From assembly GCF_051014445.1 (NCBI RefSeq), contig NC_135137.1, positions 14,013,501 to 14,077,500 of the forward strand: a DNA stretch of 64,000 bases, in the 5' to 3' direction. Below are positions 52,601 through 64,000 of this stretch, one piece after another (the stretch's first letter is position 1; every line of letters starts with the position of its first letter). Under the pieces are notes generated by a model. The model was not told the DNA's origin, did no database searches, and was given only the letters and a program-made list of their open reading frames with translations. The translations under genes were made by a program, and so were the position numbers. This DNA comes from Colletes latitarsis (Eukaryota; Arthropoda; Insecta; Hymenoptera; Colletidae).

Positions 52601-54270
52601 TAGTAATGGGGTACCACACGGAAACAGTCTATTAAACCTGTTTCCGATCAATATCTTCGAGGATAACGCATGTTAGGTGTCGGTTACGTCTGGGATTTGC
52701 TCTCATCAGGCTCATACTTTCGCATATTTCTCATACTTGATGGCCAGATCCTGGGCTTTTTCTGGTTTGGATCACGTAGTAATGTGGTACCACACTGAAA
52801 CAGTCGACTAAACCTGGTCACGATCAATATTTTAGGGGATAACGCATGTTAGGTATAGGTTAGGTCTGGGATTTGCTCTCGTCAGGCTCATACTTTCGCA
52901 TATTTGTCAATCTTGTTGGCCAGATCCTGGGCTTCCACTGGTTTGGATCATGTAGTAATGTGGTACAACACTGAAACAATCGACTAAACCTGGTCTCGAT
53001 CAATATTTTAGGGGATAACGCATGTTAGGTCTATGTGAGGTCTGGGATTTGCTCTCATCAGGCTCATACTTTCGCATATTTCTCACACTTGACGGCCAGA
53101 TTCTGGGATATTTTTGGCTTGCATCACGTAGTAATGCGGTACCACATTGAAACAGTCCATTAAACCTGGTTTCAATCAATATCTTCGAGGATAACGCATG
53201 TTAGGTCTAGGTTAGGTCTGGGATTTGCTCTCATCAGGCTAATACTTTCGCATATATCGGATACTTGATGGCCAGATTCTGTGCTTTTTCCGGTTTGGAT
53301 CACATAGTAATGTCGTACCACACTGAAACAGTCGACTAAACCTGGTCTCGATCAATATTTTAGGGGATAACGCATGTTAGGTCTAGGTTAGGTCTGAGAT
53401 TAGCTCTCATCAGGCTAATACTTTCGCATATATCTGATACTTGATGGCCAGATTCTGGGCTTTTTCCGGTTTGGATCACCTAGTAATGTGGTACCACACT
53501 GAAACAGTCGACTAAACCTGGTCTCGATCAATATTTTAGGGGATAACGCATGTTAGGTCAAGGTTAGGTCTGGGATTTGCACTTATCAGTCTCATACTTT
53601 CGCATATTTCTCATACTTGATGGCCAGATTCTGGGATATTTTTGGCTTGCATCATGTAGTAATGCGGTACCACATTGAAACAGTCCATTAAACCTGGTTT
53701 CAATCAATATCTTCGAGGATAACGCATATTAGGTCTAGGTTAGGTCTGGGATTTGCTCTCATCAGGCTCATACTTTCGCATATTTCTCATACTTGATGGC
53801 CAGATTCTGGGCTTTTTTTTGGCTTGCATCACGTAGTAATGTGGTACCACACTGAAACAGTGTATTAAACCGTGTTTCGACCAATATTTTAGAGGATAAC
53901 GCATGCTAGGTCTACGTTAGGTGTGGGATTTGCTATCATCAGGCTCATACTTTCGCATATTTCTCATACTTGATGGCCAGATTCTGGGCTTTTTTTGGCT
54001 TGGATCACGTAGTAATGTGGCACCACACTGAAACAGTCAATTAAACCCGGTTTCGATCAATATTTTAGAGGATAACGCATGTTAGGTCTAGGTTAGGTCT
54101 GGGATTCCCTCTCATTAGGCTCATACCGTCGCATATTTCTCATACTTGATGGCCAGATTCTGGGCTTTTTCCGGTTTGGATCACGTAGTAATGTGGTACC
54201 ACACTGAAACAGTCGACTAAACCTGGTCTCGATCAATATTTCTGAGGATACGGCATGCTAGGTCTACGTT
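49610..54270 (+). repeat. Large higher-order copy E (contracted)
   Basis: Parallel to D at its start and to F throughout. Relative to F it lacks two monomers, joined within GGTTTGGATCA near 51884-51895, where a TTCAGG-type left half meets an ATCATGTAG right half. It ends in a hybrid monomer near 54270. Confidence 0.87.
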
Positions 54271-57200
54271 AGGTCTGAGATTTGCTCTCATCAGGCTCAT
54301 ACTTTCGCATATTTCTCATACTTGATGGCCAGATTCTGGGCTTTTTCCGGGTTGGATCACGTAGTATTGTGGCACCACACTGAAACAGTCGACTAAACCT
54401 GGTCTCGATCAATATTTTAGGGGATAACGCATGTTAGGTCTAGGTTAGGTCTGGGATTTGCTCTCATCAGGCTCATACTTTCGCATATTTCTCATACTTG
54501 ATGGCCAGATTCTGGGCTTTTGTTGGCTTGGATCACGTAGTAATGTGGCACCACACTGACACAGTCAATTAGACCTGGTTTCGATCAATATTTTAGGGGA
54601 TAACGCATGTTAGGTCTAGTTGAGGTCTGGGATTTGCTCTCATCAGGCTCATACTTTCGCATATTTCTCATACTTGATGGCCAGATTCTGGGCTTTTGTT
54701 GGCTTGGATCACGTAGTAATGTGGCACCACACTGACACAGTCAATTAGACCTGGTTTCGATCAATATTTTAGGGGATAACACATGTTAGGTCTAGGTTAG
54801 GTCTGGGATTCGCTCTCATCACGCTCATACCATCACATATTTCTCATACTTGTTGGCCAGATCCTGGGTCTTTTCTGGTATGGATCACGTAGTAATGTGG
54901 TACCACACTGAAGCAGTCGACTAAACCTGGTCTCGATCAAGATTTTAGAGGATAACGCATGTTAGGTCTAGGTTAGGTCTGGGATTTTCTCTCATCAGGC
55001 TCATACTTTCGCATATTTCTCATACTTGATGGCCAGGTTCTGGGCTTTTTTTGGCTTGGATCACGTAGTAATGTGGCACCACATTGAAACAGTGCATTAA
55101 ACCTGGTTTCAATCAATATTTTAGAGGATAACGCATGTTAGGTCTAGGTTAGGTCTGAGATTTGCTCTCATCAGGCTAATACTTTCGCATATATCTGATA
55201 CTTGATGGCCAGATTCTGGGCTTTTTCCTGTTTGGATCACATAGTAATGTCGTACCACACTGAAACAGTCGACTACACCTGGTCTCGATCAATATTTTAG
55301 GGGATAACGCATGTTAGGTCTAGGTTAGGTCTGAGATTAGCACTCATCAGGCTAATACTTTCGCATATATCTGATACTTGATGGTCAGATTCTGGGCTTT
55401 TTCCGGTTTGGATCACCTAGTAATGTGGTACCACACTGAAACAGTCGACTAAACCTGGTCTCGATCAATATTTTAGGGGATAGCGCATGTTAGGTCTAGG
55501 TTAGGTCTGGGATTTGCTCTCATCAGGCTCATACTTTCGCATATTTCTCACACTTGATGGCCAGATTCTGGGCTTTTCCGGCTTGGATCACGTAGTAATG
55601 TGGTATGACACTGAAACAGTCGATTAAACCTGGTCTCGATCAATATTTCAGAGGATAAGGCATGCTATGTCTACGTTAGGTGTGGGATTTGCTCTCATCA
55701 GGCTCATACTTTCGCATATTTCTCATACTTGATGGCCAGATTCTGGGCTATTTTTGGCTTGCATCACGTAGTAATGCGGTACCACATTGAAACAGTCCAT
55801 TAAACCTGGTTTCAATCAATATCTTCGAGGATAACGCATGTTAGGTCTAGGTTAGGTCTGGGATTTGCTCTCATCAGGTTCATACTTTCGCATGTTTATC
55901 ATACTTGATGGCCAGATTCTGGGCTTTTCAGGTTTGGATCACGTAGTAGTGTGGTATGACACTGAAACAGTCGATTAAACCTGGTTTCGATCAATATGTT
56001 AGAGGATAACTCATGTTAGGTCTGGGTTAGGTCTAGGACTTGCCCACATCTGGCTCATACTTTCGTATATTTCTCATACTTGATGGCCAGATTCTGGGCT
56101 TTTCCCCGTTTGGATCACATAGTAATGTGGTACCACACTGAAACAGTCGACTAAACCTGGTGTCGATCAATATTTTAGGGGATAACGCATGTTAGGTATA
56201 GGTTAGGTCTGGGATTTGCTCTCGTCAGGCTCATACTTTCGCATATTTGTCAATCTTGTTGGCCAGATCCTGGGCTTCCACTGGTTTGGATCATGTAGTA
56301 ATGTGGTACAACACTGAAACAATCGACTAAACCTAGTTTCGATCAATATGTTAGAGGATAACTCATGTTAGGTCTGGGTTCGGTCTAGGACTTGCCCAGA
56401 TCAGGCTCATACTTTCGCATATTTATCATACTTGATGGCCAGATTCTGGGCTTTCTTTGGCTTGGATCACGTAGCAACGTGGTACCACACTGAAACTGCC
56501 TATCACTCCTGGTTTCGATCAATATTTTAGAGGATATCGCATGTTAGGTCTAGGTTAGGTCTGAGATTTGCTCTCATCAGGCTAATACTTTCGCATATAT
56601 CTGCTACTTGATGTCCAGATTCTGTGTTTTTTTGGTTTGGACGACGTAGTAATGCGGTACCACATTGAAACAGTCCATTAAACCTGGTTTCGATCGATTT
56701 TTTAGAGGATAACGCATGCTAGGTCTACGTTAGGTGTGGGATTTGCTATCATCAGGCTCATACTTTCGCATATTTCTCATACTTGATGGCCAGATTCTGG
56801 GCTTTTTCCGGTATGGATCACGTAGTAATGTGATACCACACTGAAACAGTCGACTAAACCTGGTCTCGATCAGTATTTCAGAGGATAACGCATGTTAGGT
56901 CTAGGTTAGGTCTGGGATTCGCTCTCATCAGGCTCATACTTTCGCATATTTCTCATACTTGATGGCCAGATTCTGGGCTTTTTCCGGTATGGATCACGTA
57001 GTAATGTGATACCACACTGAAACAGTCGACTAAACCTGGTCTCGATCAGTATTTCAGAGGATAACGCATGTTAGGTCTGGGTTAGGTCTGGGATTTGCAC
57101 TCATCAGGCTCATACTTTCGCATATTTCTCATACTTGATGGCCAGATTCTGATCTTTTTTTTGCTTGAATCACGTAGTAATGGGGTACCACACTGAAACA

Positions 57201-58850
57201 GTCTATTAAACCTGTTTCCGATCAATATCTTCGAGGATAACGCATGTTAGGTGTCGGTTACGTCTGGGATTTGCTCTCATCAGGCTCATACTTTCGCATA
57301 TTTCTCATACTTGATGGCCAGATCCTGGGCTTTTTCTGGTTTGGATCACGTAGTAATGTGGTACCACACTGAAACAGTCGACTAAACCTGGTCACGATCA
57401 ATATTTTAGGGGATAACGCATGTTAGGTATAGGTTAGGTCTGGGATTTGCTCTCGTCAGGCTCATACTTTCGCATTTTTGTCAATCTTGTTGGCCAGATC
57501 CTGGGCTTCCACTGGTTTGGATCATGTAGTAATGTGGTACAACACTGAAACAATCGACTAAACCTGGTCTCGATCAATATTTTAGGGGATAACGCATGTT
57601 AGGTCTATGTGAGGTCTGGGATTTGCTCTCATCAGGCTCATACTTTCGCATATTTCTCACACTTGACGGCCAGATTCTGGGATATTTTTGGCTTGCATCA
57701 CGTAGTAATGCGGTACCACATTGAAACAGTCCATTAAACCTGGTTTCAATCAATATCTTCGAGGATAACGCATGTTAGGTCTAGGTTAGGTCTGGGATTT
57801 GCTCTCATCAGGCTAATACTTTCGCATATATCTGATACTTGATGGCCAGATTCTGTGCTTTTTCCGGTTTGGATCACATAGTAATGTCGTACCACACTGA
57901 AACAGTCGACTAAACCTGGTCTCGATCAATATTTTAGGGGATAACGCATGTTAGGTCTAGGTTAGGTCTGAGATTAGCTCTCATCAGGCTAATACTTTCG
58001 CATATATCTGATACTTGATGGCCAGATTCTGGGCTTTTTCCGGTTTGGATCACCTAGTAATGTGGTACCACACTGAAACAGTCGACTAAACCTGGTCTCG
58101 ATCAATATTTTAGGGGATAACGCATGTTAGGTCAAGGTTAGGTCTGGGATTTGCACTTATCAGTCTCATACTTTCGCATATTTCTCATACTTGATGGCCA
58201 GATTCTGGGATATTTTTGGCTTGCATCATGTAGTAATGCGGTACCACATTGAAACAGTCCATTAAACCTGGTTTCAATCAATATCTTCGAGGATAACGCA
58301 TATTAGGTCTAGGTTAGGTCTGGGATTTGCTCTCATCAGGCTCATACTTTCGCATATTTCTCATACTTGATGGCCAGATTCTGGGCTTTTTTTTGGCTTG
58401 CATCACGTAGTAATGTGGTACCACACTGAAACAGTGTATTAAACCGTGTTTCGACCAATATTTTAGAGGATAACGCATGCTAGGTCTACGTTAGGTGTGG
58501 GATTTGCTATCATCAGGCTCATACTTTCGCATATTTCTCATACTTGATGGCCAGATTCTGGGCTTTTTTTGGCTTGGATCACGTAGTAATGTGGCACCAC
58601 ACTGAAACAGTCAATTAAACCCGGTTTCGATCAATATTTTAGAGGATAACGCATGTTAGGTCTAGGTTAGGTCTGGGATTCCCTCTCATTAGGCTCATAC
58701 CGTCGCATATTTCTCATACTTGATGGCCAGATTCTGGGCTTTTTCCGGTTTGGATCACGTAGTAATGTGGTACCACACTGAAACAGTCGACTAAACCTGG
58801 TCTCGATCAATATTTCTGAGGATACGGCATGCTAGGTCTACGTTAGGTGT
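54270..58850 (+). repeat. Large higher-order copy F
   Basis: It begins in a hybrid monomer where GCTAGGTCTACGTTAGGT is followed by CTGAGATTT. The landmark offset from E grows from 4047-4048 (CGGGTTGG 54348, TGGGATTTTC 54980) to 4398 (ATATCGC 56534) and to about 4570 beyond 57.1 kb. The growth equals two monomers missing from E plus one extra monomer in F (about 56880-57056). Confidence 0.87.
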
Positions 58851-59699
58851 GGGATTTGCTCTCATCAGGCTCATACTTTCGCATATTTCTCATACTTGAT
58901 GGCCAGATTCTGGGCTATTTTTGGTTTGCATCACGTAGTAATGCGGTACCACATTGAGACAGTCCATTAAACCTGGTTTCAATCAATATCTTCGATGATA
59001 ACGTATGTTAGGTCTAGGTTAGGTCTGGGATTTGCTCTCATCAGGCTCATACTTTCGCATATTTCTCATACTTGATGGCCAGATTCTGGGCTTTTTTTGG
59101 CTTGGATCACGTAGTAATGTGGTACCACACTGAAACAGTGTATTAAACCGTGTTTCGAACAATATTTGAAAGGATAACGCATGCTAGGTCTACGTTAGGT
59201 GTGGGATTTGCTCTCATCAGGCTCATACTTTCGCATATTTCTCATACTTGATGGCCAGATTCTGGGCTTTTTTAGGCTTGGATCACGTAGTAATGTGGAA
59301 CCACACTGAAACAGTCAATTAAACCCGGTTTCGATCAATATTTTAGAGGATAACGCATGTTAGGTCTAGGTTAGGTCTGGGTTTCCCTCTCATTAGGCTC
59401 ATACCGTCGCATATTTCTCATACTTGATGGCCAGATTCTGGGCTTTTTCCGGTTTCGATCACGTAGTAATGTGGTACCACACTGAAACAGTCGACTAAAC
59501 CTGGTCTCGATCAATATTTCTGAGGATACGGCATGCTAGGTCTACGTTAGGTGTGGGATTTGCTCTCATCAGGCTCATACTTTCGCATATTTCTCATACT
59601 TGATGGCCAGACTCTGGGCTTTTGTTGGCTTGGATCACGTAGTAATGTGGCACCACACTGACACAGTCAATTAAACCTGGTTTCGATCAATATTTTAGA

Positions 59700-62600
59700 G
59701 GATAACACATGTTAGGTCTAGGTTAGGCCTGGGATTTGCACTCATCATGCGTATACTTTCGCATATTTCTCATACTTGATGGCCAGATTCTGGGCTTTTC
59801 CCCGTTTGGATCACATAGTAATGTGGTACCACACTGAAGCAGTCGATTAAACCTGGTTTCGATCAATATGTTAGAGGATAACTCATGTTAGGTCTGGGTT
59901 AGGTCTAGGACTTGCCCACATCAGGCTCATACTTTCGCATATTTCTCATACTTGATGGCCAGATTCTGGGCTTTTCCCCGTTTGGGTCACATAGTAATGT
60001 GGTACCACACTGAAACAGTCGACTAAACCTGGTGTCGATCAATATTTTAGGGGATAACGCATGTTAGGTCTAGGTTAGGTCTGGGATTTGCTCTCATCAG
60101 GGTCATACTTTCGCATATTTCTCATACTTGATGGCCAGATTCTGGGCTTTTTCCGGTTTGGATCACGTAGTAATGTGGTTCCACACTGAAACAGTCGACT
60201 AAACCTGGTCTCGATCAATATTTCAGAGGATACGGCATGCTAGGTCTACGTTAGGTGTGGGATTTGCTCTCATCAGGCTCATACTTTCGCATATTTCTCA
60301 TACTTGATGGCCAGATTCTGGGCTTTTTTTGGCTTAGATCACGTAGTAATGTGGTACCACACCGAAACAGTCGATTAAACCTGGTTTCGATCAATATTTT
60401 AGAGGATAACGCATGTTAGGTCTGGGTTAGGTCTGGGATTTGCCCACTTCAGTCTCATACTTTCGCATTCTTCATATACTTCTTGAACAGATCCTGGGTT
60501 TTTTCTGGTTTGGATCACATAGTAATGTCGTACCACACTGAAACAGTCGACTAAACCTGGTCTCGATCAATATTTTAGGGGATAACGCATGTTAGGTCTA
60601 GTTTAGGTCTGGGATTTGCACTCATCAGGCTCATGCATTCGCATATTTCTCATACTTGATGGCCAGATTCTGGGCTTTTTTTGGCTTGGATCACGTAGTA
60701 ATATGGTACCACACTGAAACAGTCTATTAAACCGTGTTTTGACCAATATTTTAGAGGATAACGCATGCTAGGTCTACGTTATGTGTGGGATTTGCTCTCA
60801 TCAGGCTCATACTTTCTCATATTTCTCATACTTGATGGCCAGATTCTGGGCTTTTTTTGGCTTGGATCACGTAGTAATGTGGCACCACACTGACACAGTC
60901 AATTAAACCTGGTTTCACTCAATATTTCAGAGGATAACGCATGTTAGGTCTAGGTTAGGTCTGAGATTTGCTCTCATCAGGCTCATACTTTCGCATATTT
61001 CTCATACTTGATGGCCAGATTCTGGGCTTTTTCCGGTTTGGATCACGTAGTAATGTGGTACCACACTGAAACAGTCGACTAAACCTGGTCTCGATCGATA
61101 TTTCTGAGGATACGGCATGCTAGGTCTACGTTAGGTGTGGGATTTGCTCTCATCAGGCTCATACTTTCGCATATTTCTCATACTTGATGGCCAGATTCTG
61201 GGCTTTTCCCCGTTTGGATCACATAGTAATGTGGCACCACACTGAGACAGTCGACTAAACCTGGTGTCGATCAATATTTTAGGGGAATACGCATGTTAAG
61301 TCTAGGTTAGGTCTGGGATTTGCTCTCATCAGGGTCATACTTTCGCATATTTCTCATACTTGATGGCCAGATTCTGGGCTTTTTCCGGTTTGGATCACGT
61401 AGTAATGTGGTTCCACACTGAAACAGTCGACTAAACCTGGTCTCGATCAATATTTCAGAGGATACGGCATGCTAGGTCTACGTTAGGTGTGGGATTTGCT
61501 CTCATCAGGCTCATACTTTCGCATATTTCTCATACTTGATGGCCAGATTCTGGGCTTTTTTTGGCTTAGATCACGTAGTAATGTGGTACCACACTGAAAC
61601 AGTCGATTAAACCTGGTTTCGATCAATATTTTAGTGGATAACGCATGTTAGGTCTGGGTTAGGTCTGGGATTTGCCCACTTCAGTCTCATACTTTCGCAT
61701 TCTTCATATACTTCTTGAACATATCCTGGGTTTTTTCTGGTTTGGATCACATAGTAATGTCGTACCACACTGAAACAGTCGACTAAACCTGGTCTCGATC
61801 AATATTTTAGGGGATAACGCATGTTAGGTCTAGTTTAGGTCTGGGATTTGCACTCATCAGGCTCATCTATTCGCATATTTCTCATACTTGATGGCCAGAT
61901 TCTGGGCTTTTTCCGGTTTGGATCACGTAGTAATGTGGTTCCACATTGAAACAGTCCATTAAACCTGGTTTCGATCGATATTTTGGAGGATAACGCATGT
62001 TAGGTCTAGGTTAGGTCTGGGATTCGCTCTCATCACGCTCATACCGTCACATATTTCTCATACTTGTTGGCCAGATCCTGGGTCTTTTCTGGTATGGATC
62101 ACGTAGTAATGTGGTACCACACTGAAGCAGTCGACTAAACCTTGTCTCGATCAAGATTTTAGAGGATAACGCATGTTAGGCCTAGGTTAGGTCTGAGATT
62201 TGCTCTCATCAGGCTCATACTTTCGCATATTTCTCATACTTGATGGCCAGATTCTGGGCTTTTTTTGGCTTGGATCACGCAGTAATGTGGCACCACATTG
62301 AAACAGTCCATTAAACCTGGTTTCGATCGACATTTTATAGGATAACGCATGTTAGGTCTAGGTTAGGTCTGGGATTTGCTCTCATCAGGCTCATACTTTC
62401 GCATATTTCTCATACTTGATGGCCAGATTCTGATCTTTTTTTGCTTGGATCACGTAGTAATGGGGTACCACACTGAAACAGTCTATTAAACCTGGTTTCG
62501 ATCAATATCTTCGAGGATAACGCATGTTAGGTCTAGGTTAGGTCTGAGATTTGCTCTCATCAGGCTAATAGTTTCGCATATATCTGCTACTTGATGGCCA

Positions 62601-64000
62601 GATTCTGTGCTATTTTTGGTTTGGACGACGTAGTAATGTCGTATCACACTGAAACAGTCGACTAAACCTGGTCTCGATCAATATTTTAGGGGATAACGCA
62701 TGTTAGGTCTAGGTTAGGTCTGAGATTTGCTCTCATCAGGCTAATAGTTTCGCATATATCTGATACTTGATGGCCAGATTCTGTGCTTTTTTTGGTTTGG
62801 ACGACGTAGTAATGCGGTACCACATTGAAACAGTCCATTAAACCTGGTTTCGATCGATATTTTAGAGGATAACGCATGTTAGGTCTAGGTTAGGTCTGGG
62901 ATTCGCTCTCATCACGCTCATACCGTCACATATTTCTCATACTTGTTGGCCAGATCCTGGGTCTTTTCTGGTATGGATCACGTAGTAATGTGGTACCACA
63001 CTGAAGCAGTCGACTAAACCTGGTCTCGATCAAGATTTTAGAGGATAACGCATGTTAGGTCTAGGTTAGGTCTGAGATTTGCTCTCATCAGGCTCATACT
63101 TTCGCATATTTCTCATACTTGATGGCCGGATTCTGGGCTTTTTTTGGCTTGGATCACGTAGTAATGTGGCACCACATTGAAACAGTCCATTAAACCTGGT
63201 TTCGATCAATATCTTCGAGGATAACGCATGTTAGGTATAGGTTAGGTCTGGGATTTGCTCTCATCAGGCTCATACTTTCGCATATTTATCATACTTGATG
63301 GCCAGATTCTGATCTTTTTTTGCTTGGATCACGTAGTAATGGGGTACCACACTGAAACAGTCTATTAAACCTGGTTTCGATCAATATCTTCGAGGATAAC
63401 GCATGTTAGGTCTAGGTTAGGTCTGAGATTTGCTCTCATCAGGCTCATACTTTCGCATATTTCTCATACTTGATGACCAGATTCTGGGCTTTTTTTGGCT
63501 TGGATCACGTAGTAATGTGGCACCACATTGAAACAGTCCATTAAACCTGGTCTCGATCAAGATTTTAGAGGATAACGCATGTTAGGTCTAGGTTAGGTCT
63601 GGGATTTGCTCTCATCAGGCTCATACTTTCGCATATTTCTCATACTTGATGGCCAGATTCTGATCTTTTTTTGCTTGGATCACGTAGTAATGGGGTACCA
63701 CACTGAAACAGTCTATTAAACCTGGTTTCGATCAATATCTTCGAGGATAACGCATGTTAGGTATAGGCTAGGTCTGGGATTTGCACTCATCAGGCTCATA
63801 CTTTCGCATATTTATCATACTTGATGGCCAGATTCTGGGCTTTTTTTGGCTTGGATCACGTAGCAATGTGGTACCACACTGAAACTGTCTATCAATCCTG
63901 GTTTCGATCAATATTTTAGAGGATATCGCATGTTAGGTCTAGGTTAGGTCTGAGATTTGCTCTCATCAGGCTAATACTTTCGCATATATCTGATACTTGA
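59700..64000 (+). repeat. Core block 3f, runs off the window
   Basis: The CTTGAACA-type monomer at 60.48 and 61.71 kb marks a 7-monomer duplication. A CTGATCTTTTTTTGC variant at 62432, 63310 and 63662 gives spacings of 5 and 2 monomers. The last monomer is cut by the window edge, so the true right end of the array is unknown. Confidence 0.8.
60064..60085 (+). repeat. Representative TTAGG-containing 11-bp tandem pair
   Basis: TTAGGTCTAGG followed by TTAGGTCTGGG, at the same place in almost every zone-3 monomer and in related form (TTATGTCTGGG, TTAGGTCTGG) in zone 1. The pair is an internal duplication in the monomer. TTAGG is the usual insect telomere unit, but here it is spaced by TCTRGG or TCTGGG. 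Confidence 0.75.

Larger units (their letters stand above)
2782..64000 (+). repeat. ~176-bp satellite array, ~348 monomers, head-to-tail
   Basis: The monomer measured between successive GGATCAC or GGATAAC landmarks is 176 bp (for example 5008, 5184, 5360; and 60052 to 60228). Order within a monomer on the plus strand: AGGATAAC; two 11-bp TTAGGTCTRGG-like units; a variable TTTGCTCTCATCAGG region; CATACTTTCGCAT; ACTTGATGGCCAGAT; a T-run of about 4-9; GGATCACGTAGTAATG; the dyad TGTGGTACCACA; CTGAAACAGTC; then AATATTTTAG. The array runs unbroken to the right edge with no inverted block and no inserted mobile element noticed. Short open frames of 60-134 codons occur, but 176 is not a multiple of 3 and they are not conserved across zones, so no gene is called. 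A nucleosome-plus-linker length and higher-order structure suggest (peri)centromeric heterochromatin; this is inference. Confidence 0.97.
12050..64000 (+). repeat. Satellite zone 3: homogenised core with higher-order repeats
   Basis: Diagnostic states are GCATGTTAGGTCTAGG, CTCATCAGGCTCATAC, TCGCATATTTCTCATAC and CAGATTCTGGGC, with a T-run before GGCTTGG or CCGGTTTGG. Monomers are far more alike than in zones 1-2. A limited set of variants recurs in fixed order over many monomers, which is higher-order repeat structure. The dyad centre switches among GGTACC (most), GGCACC and GGTTCC. Distinct blocks are listed separately. Confidence 0.9.

Noticed and set aside
60064..60085. True telomere repeat tract
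   Set aside because: TTAGG occurs only twice per 176-bp monomer with other bases between; no pure tandem TTAGG run is present.
19947..62877. Minus-strand open frames of 63-68 codons, several identical
   Set aside because: Their identity reflects recent copying of the satellite (offsets 1762, 1410, 706 bp), not conserved coding sequence.
12050..64000. CENP-B box in the monomer
   Set aside because: The closest string, TTCGATCAATATTTT, matches TTCG and the central A but lacks CGGG. No full match was noticed on either strand.

Overview
The window is eukaryotic repeat DNA and contains no intact host gene. Positions 1-2781 are the 3' part of an LTR retrotransposon of Ty3/gypsy type: a broken pol fragment ending in integrase, a G-rich polypurine tract, and one long LTR bounded by TGTTACG and CGTAACA. 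Positions 2782-64000 are one uninterrupted head-to-tail array of a ~176-bp satellite, about 348 monomers, all in the same orientation. An arthropod, probably an insect, is the best guess. The integrase is of the sort common in insect gypsy elements, and each satellite monomer carries TTAGG-containing subunits that recall the insect telomere repeat. Nothing here fixes the species.

Layout of the element. Pol is open in one frame to 271 and continues in another frame from about 268, so one frameshift breaks it. The H2C2 zinc finger and D,D35E integrase core are intact to about 1110. Homology stops near 1175 and a GC-rich relic follows to 1348. The polypurine tract is at 1501-1522 and the LTR at 1523-2781. 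The LTR holds a TATA box, a 27-bp direct duplication, an 11-bp-stem inverted repeat and a nine-unit ~51-bp minisatellite. Every minisatellite unit can form a 6-bp hairpin whose two arms covary.

Layout of the satellite. The first base after CGTAACA lies inside a satellite monomer, so the element sits within the array and the array should continue to the left of the window. Three zones are visible. Zone 1 (2782 to about 8430) is the most diverged. Zone 2 (about 8430 to 12050) is a second subfamily. Zone 3 (about 12050 to 64000) is the most homogeneous and is built of multi-monomer higher-order duplications: 10/8/4 monomers at 19-24 kb, 35-38 and 25 monomers at 25-43 kb, and 31, 28 and 23-26 monomers at 44-59 kb. 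Hybrid monomers mark several exchange points.

The array looks like (peri)centromeric or similar heterochromatin, with an older edge on the left and an actively homogenised core on the right. No protein, RNA gene or CRISPR can be supported in the array. The most interesting local signal is the covarying hairpin minisatellite in the LTR. The most interesting global signals are the layered higher-order structure and the conserved dyad and TTAGG-like boxes of the monomer.
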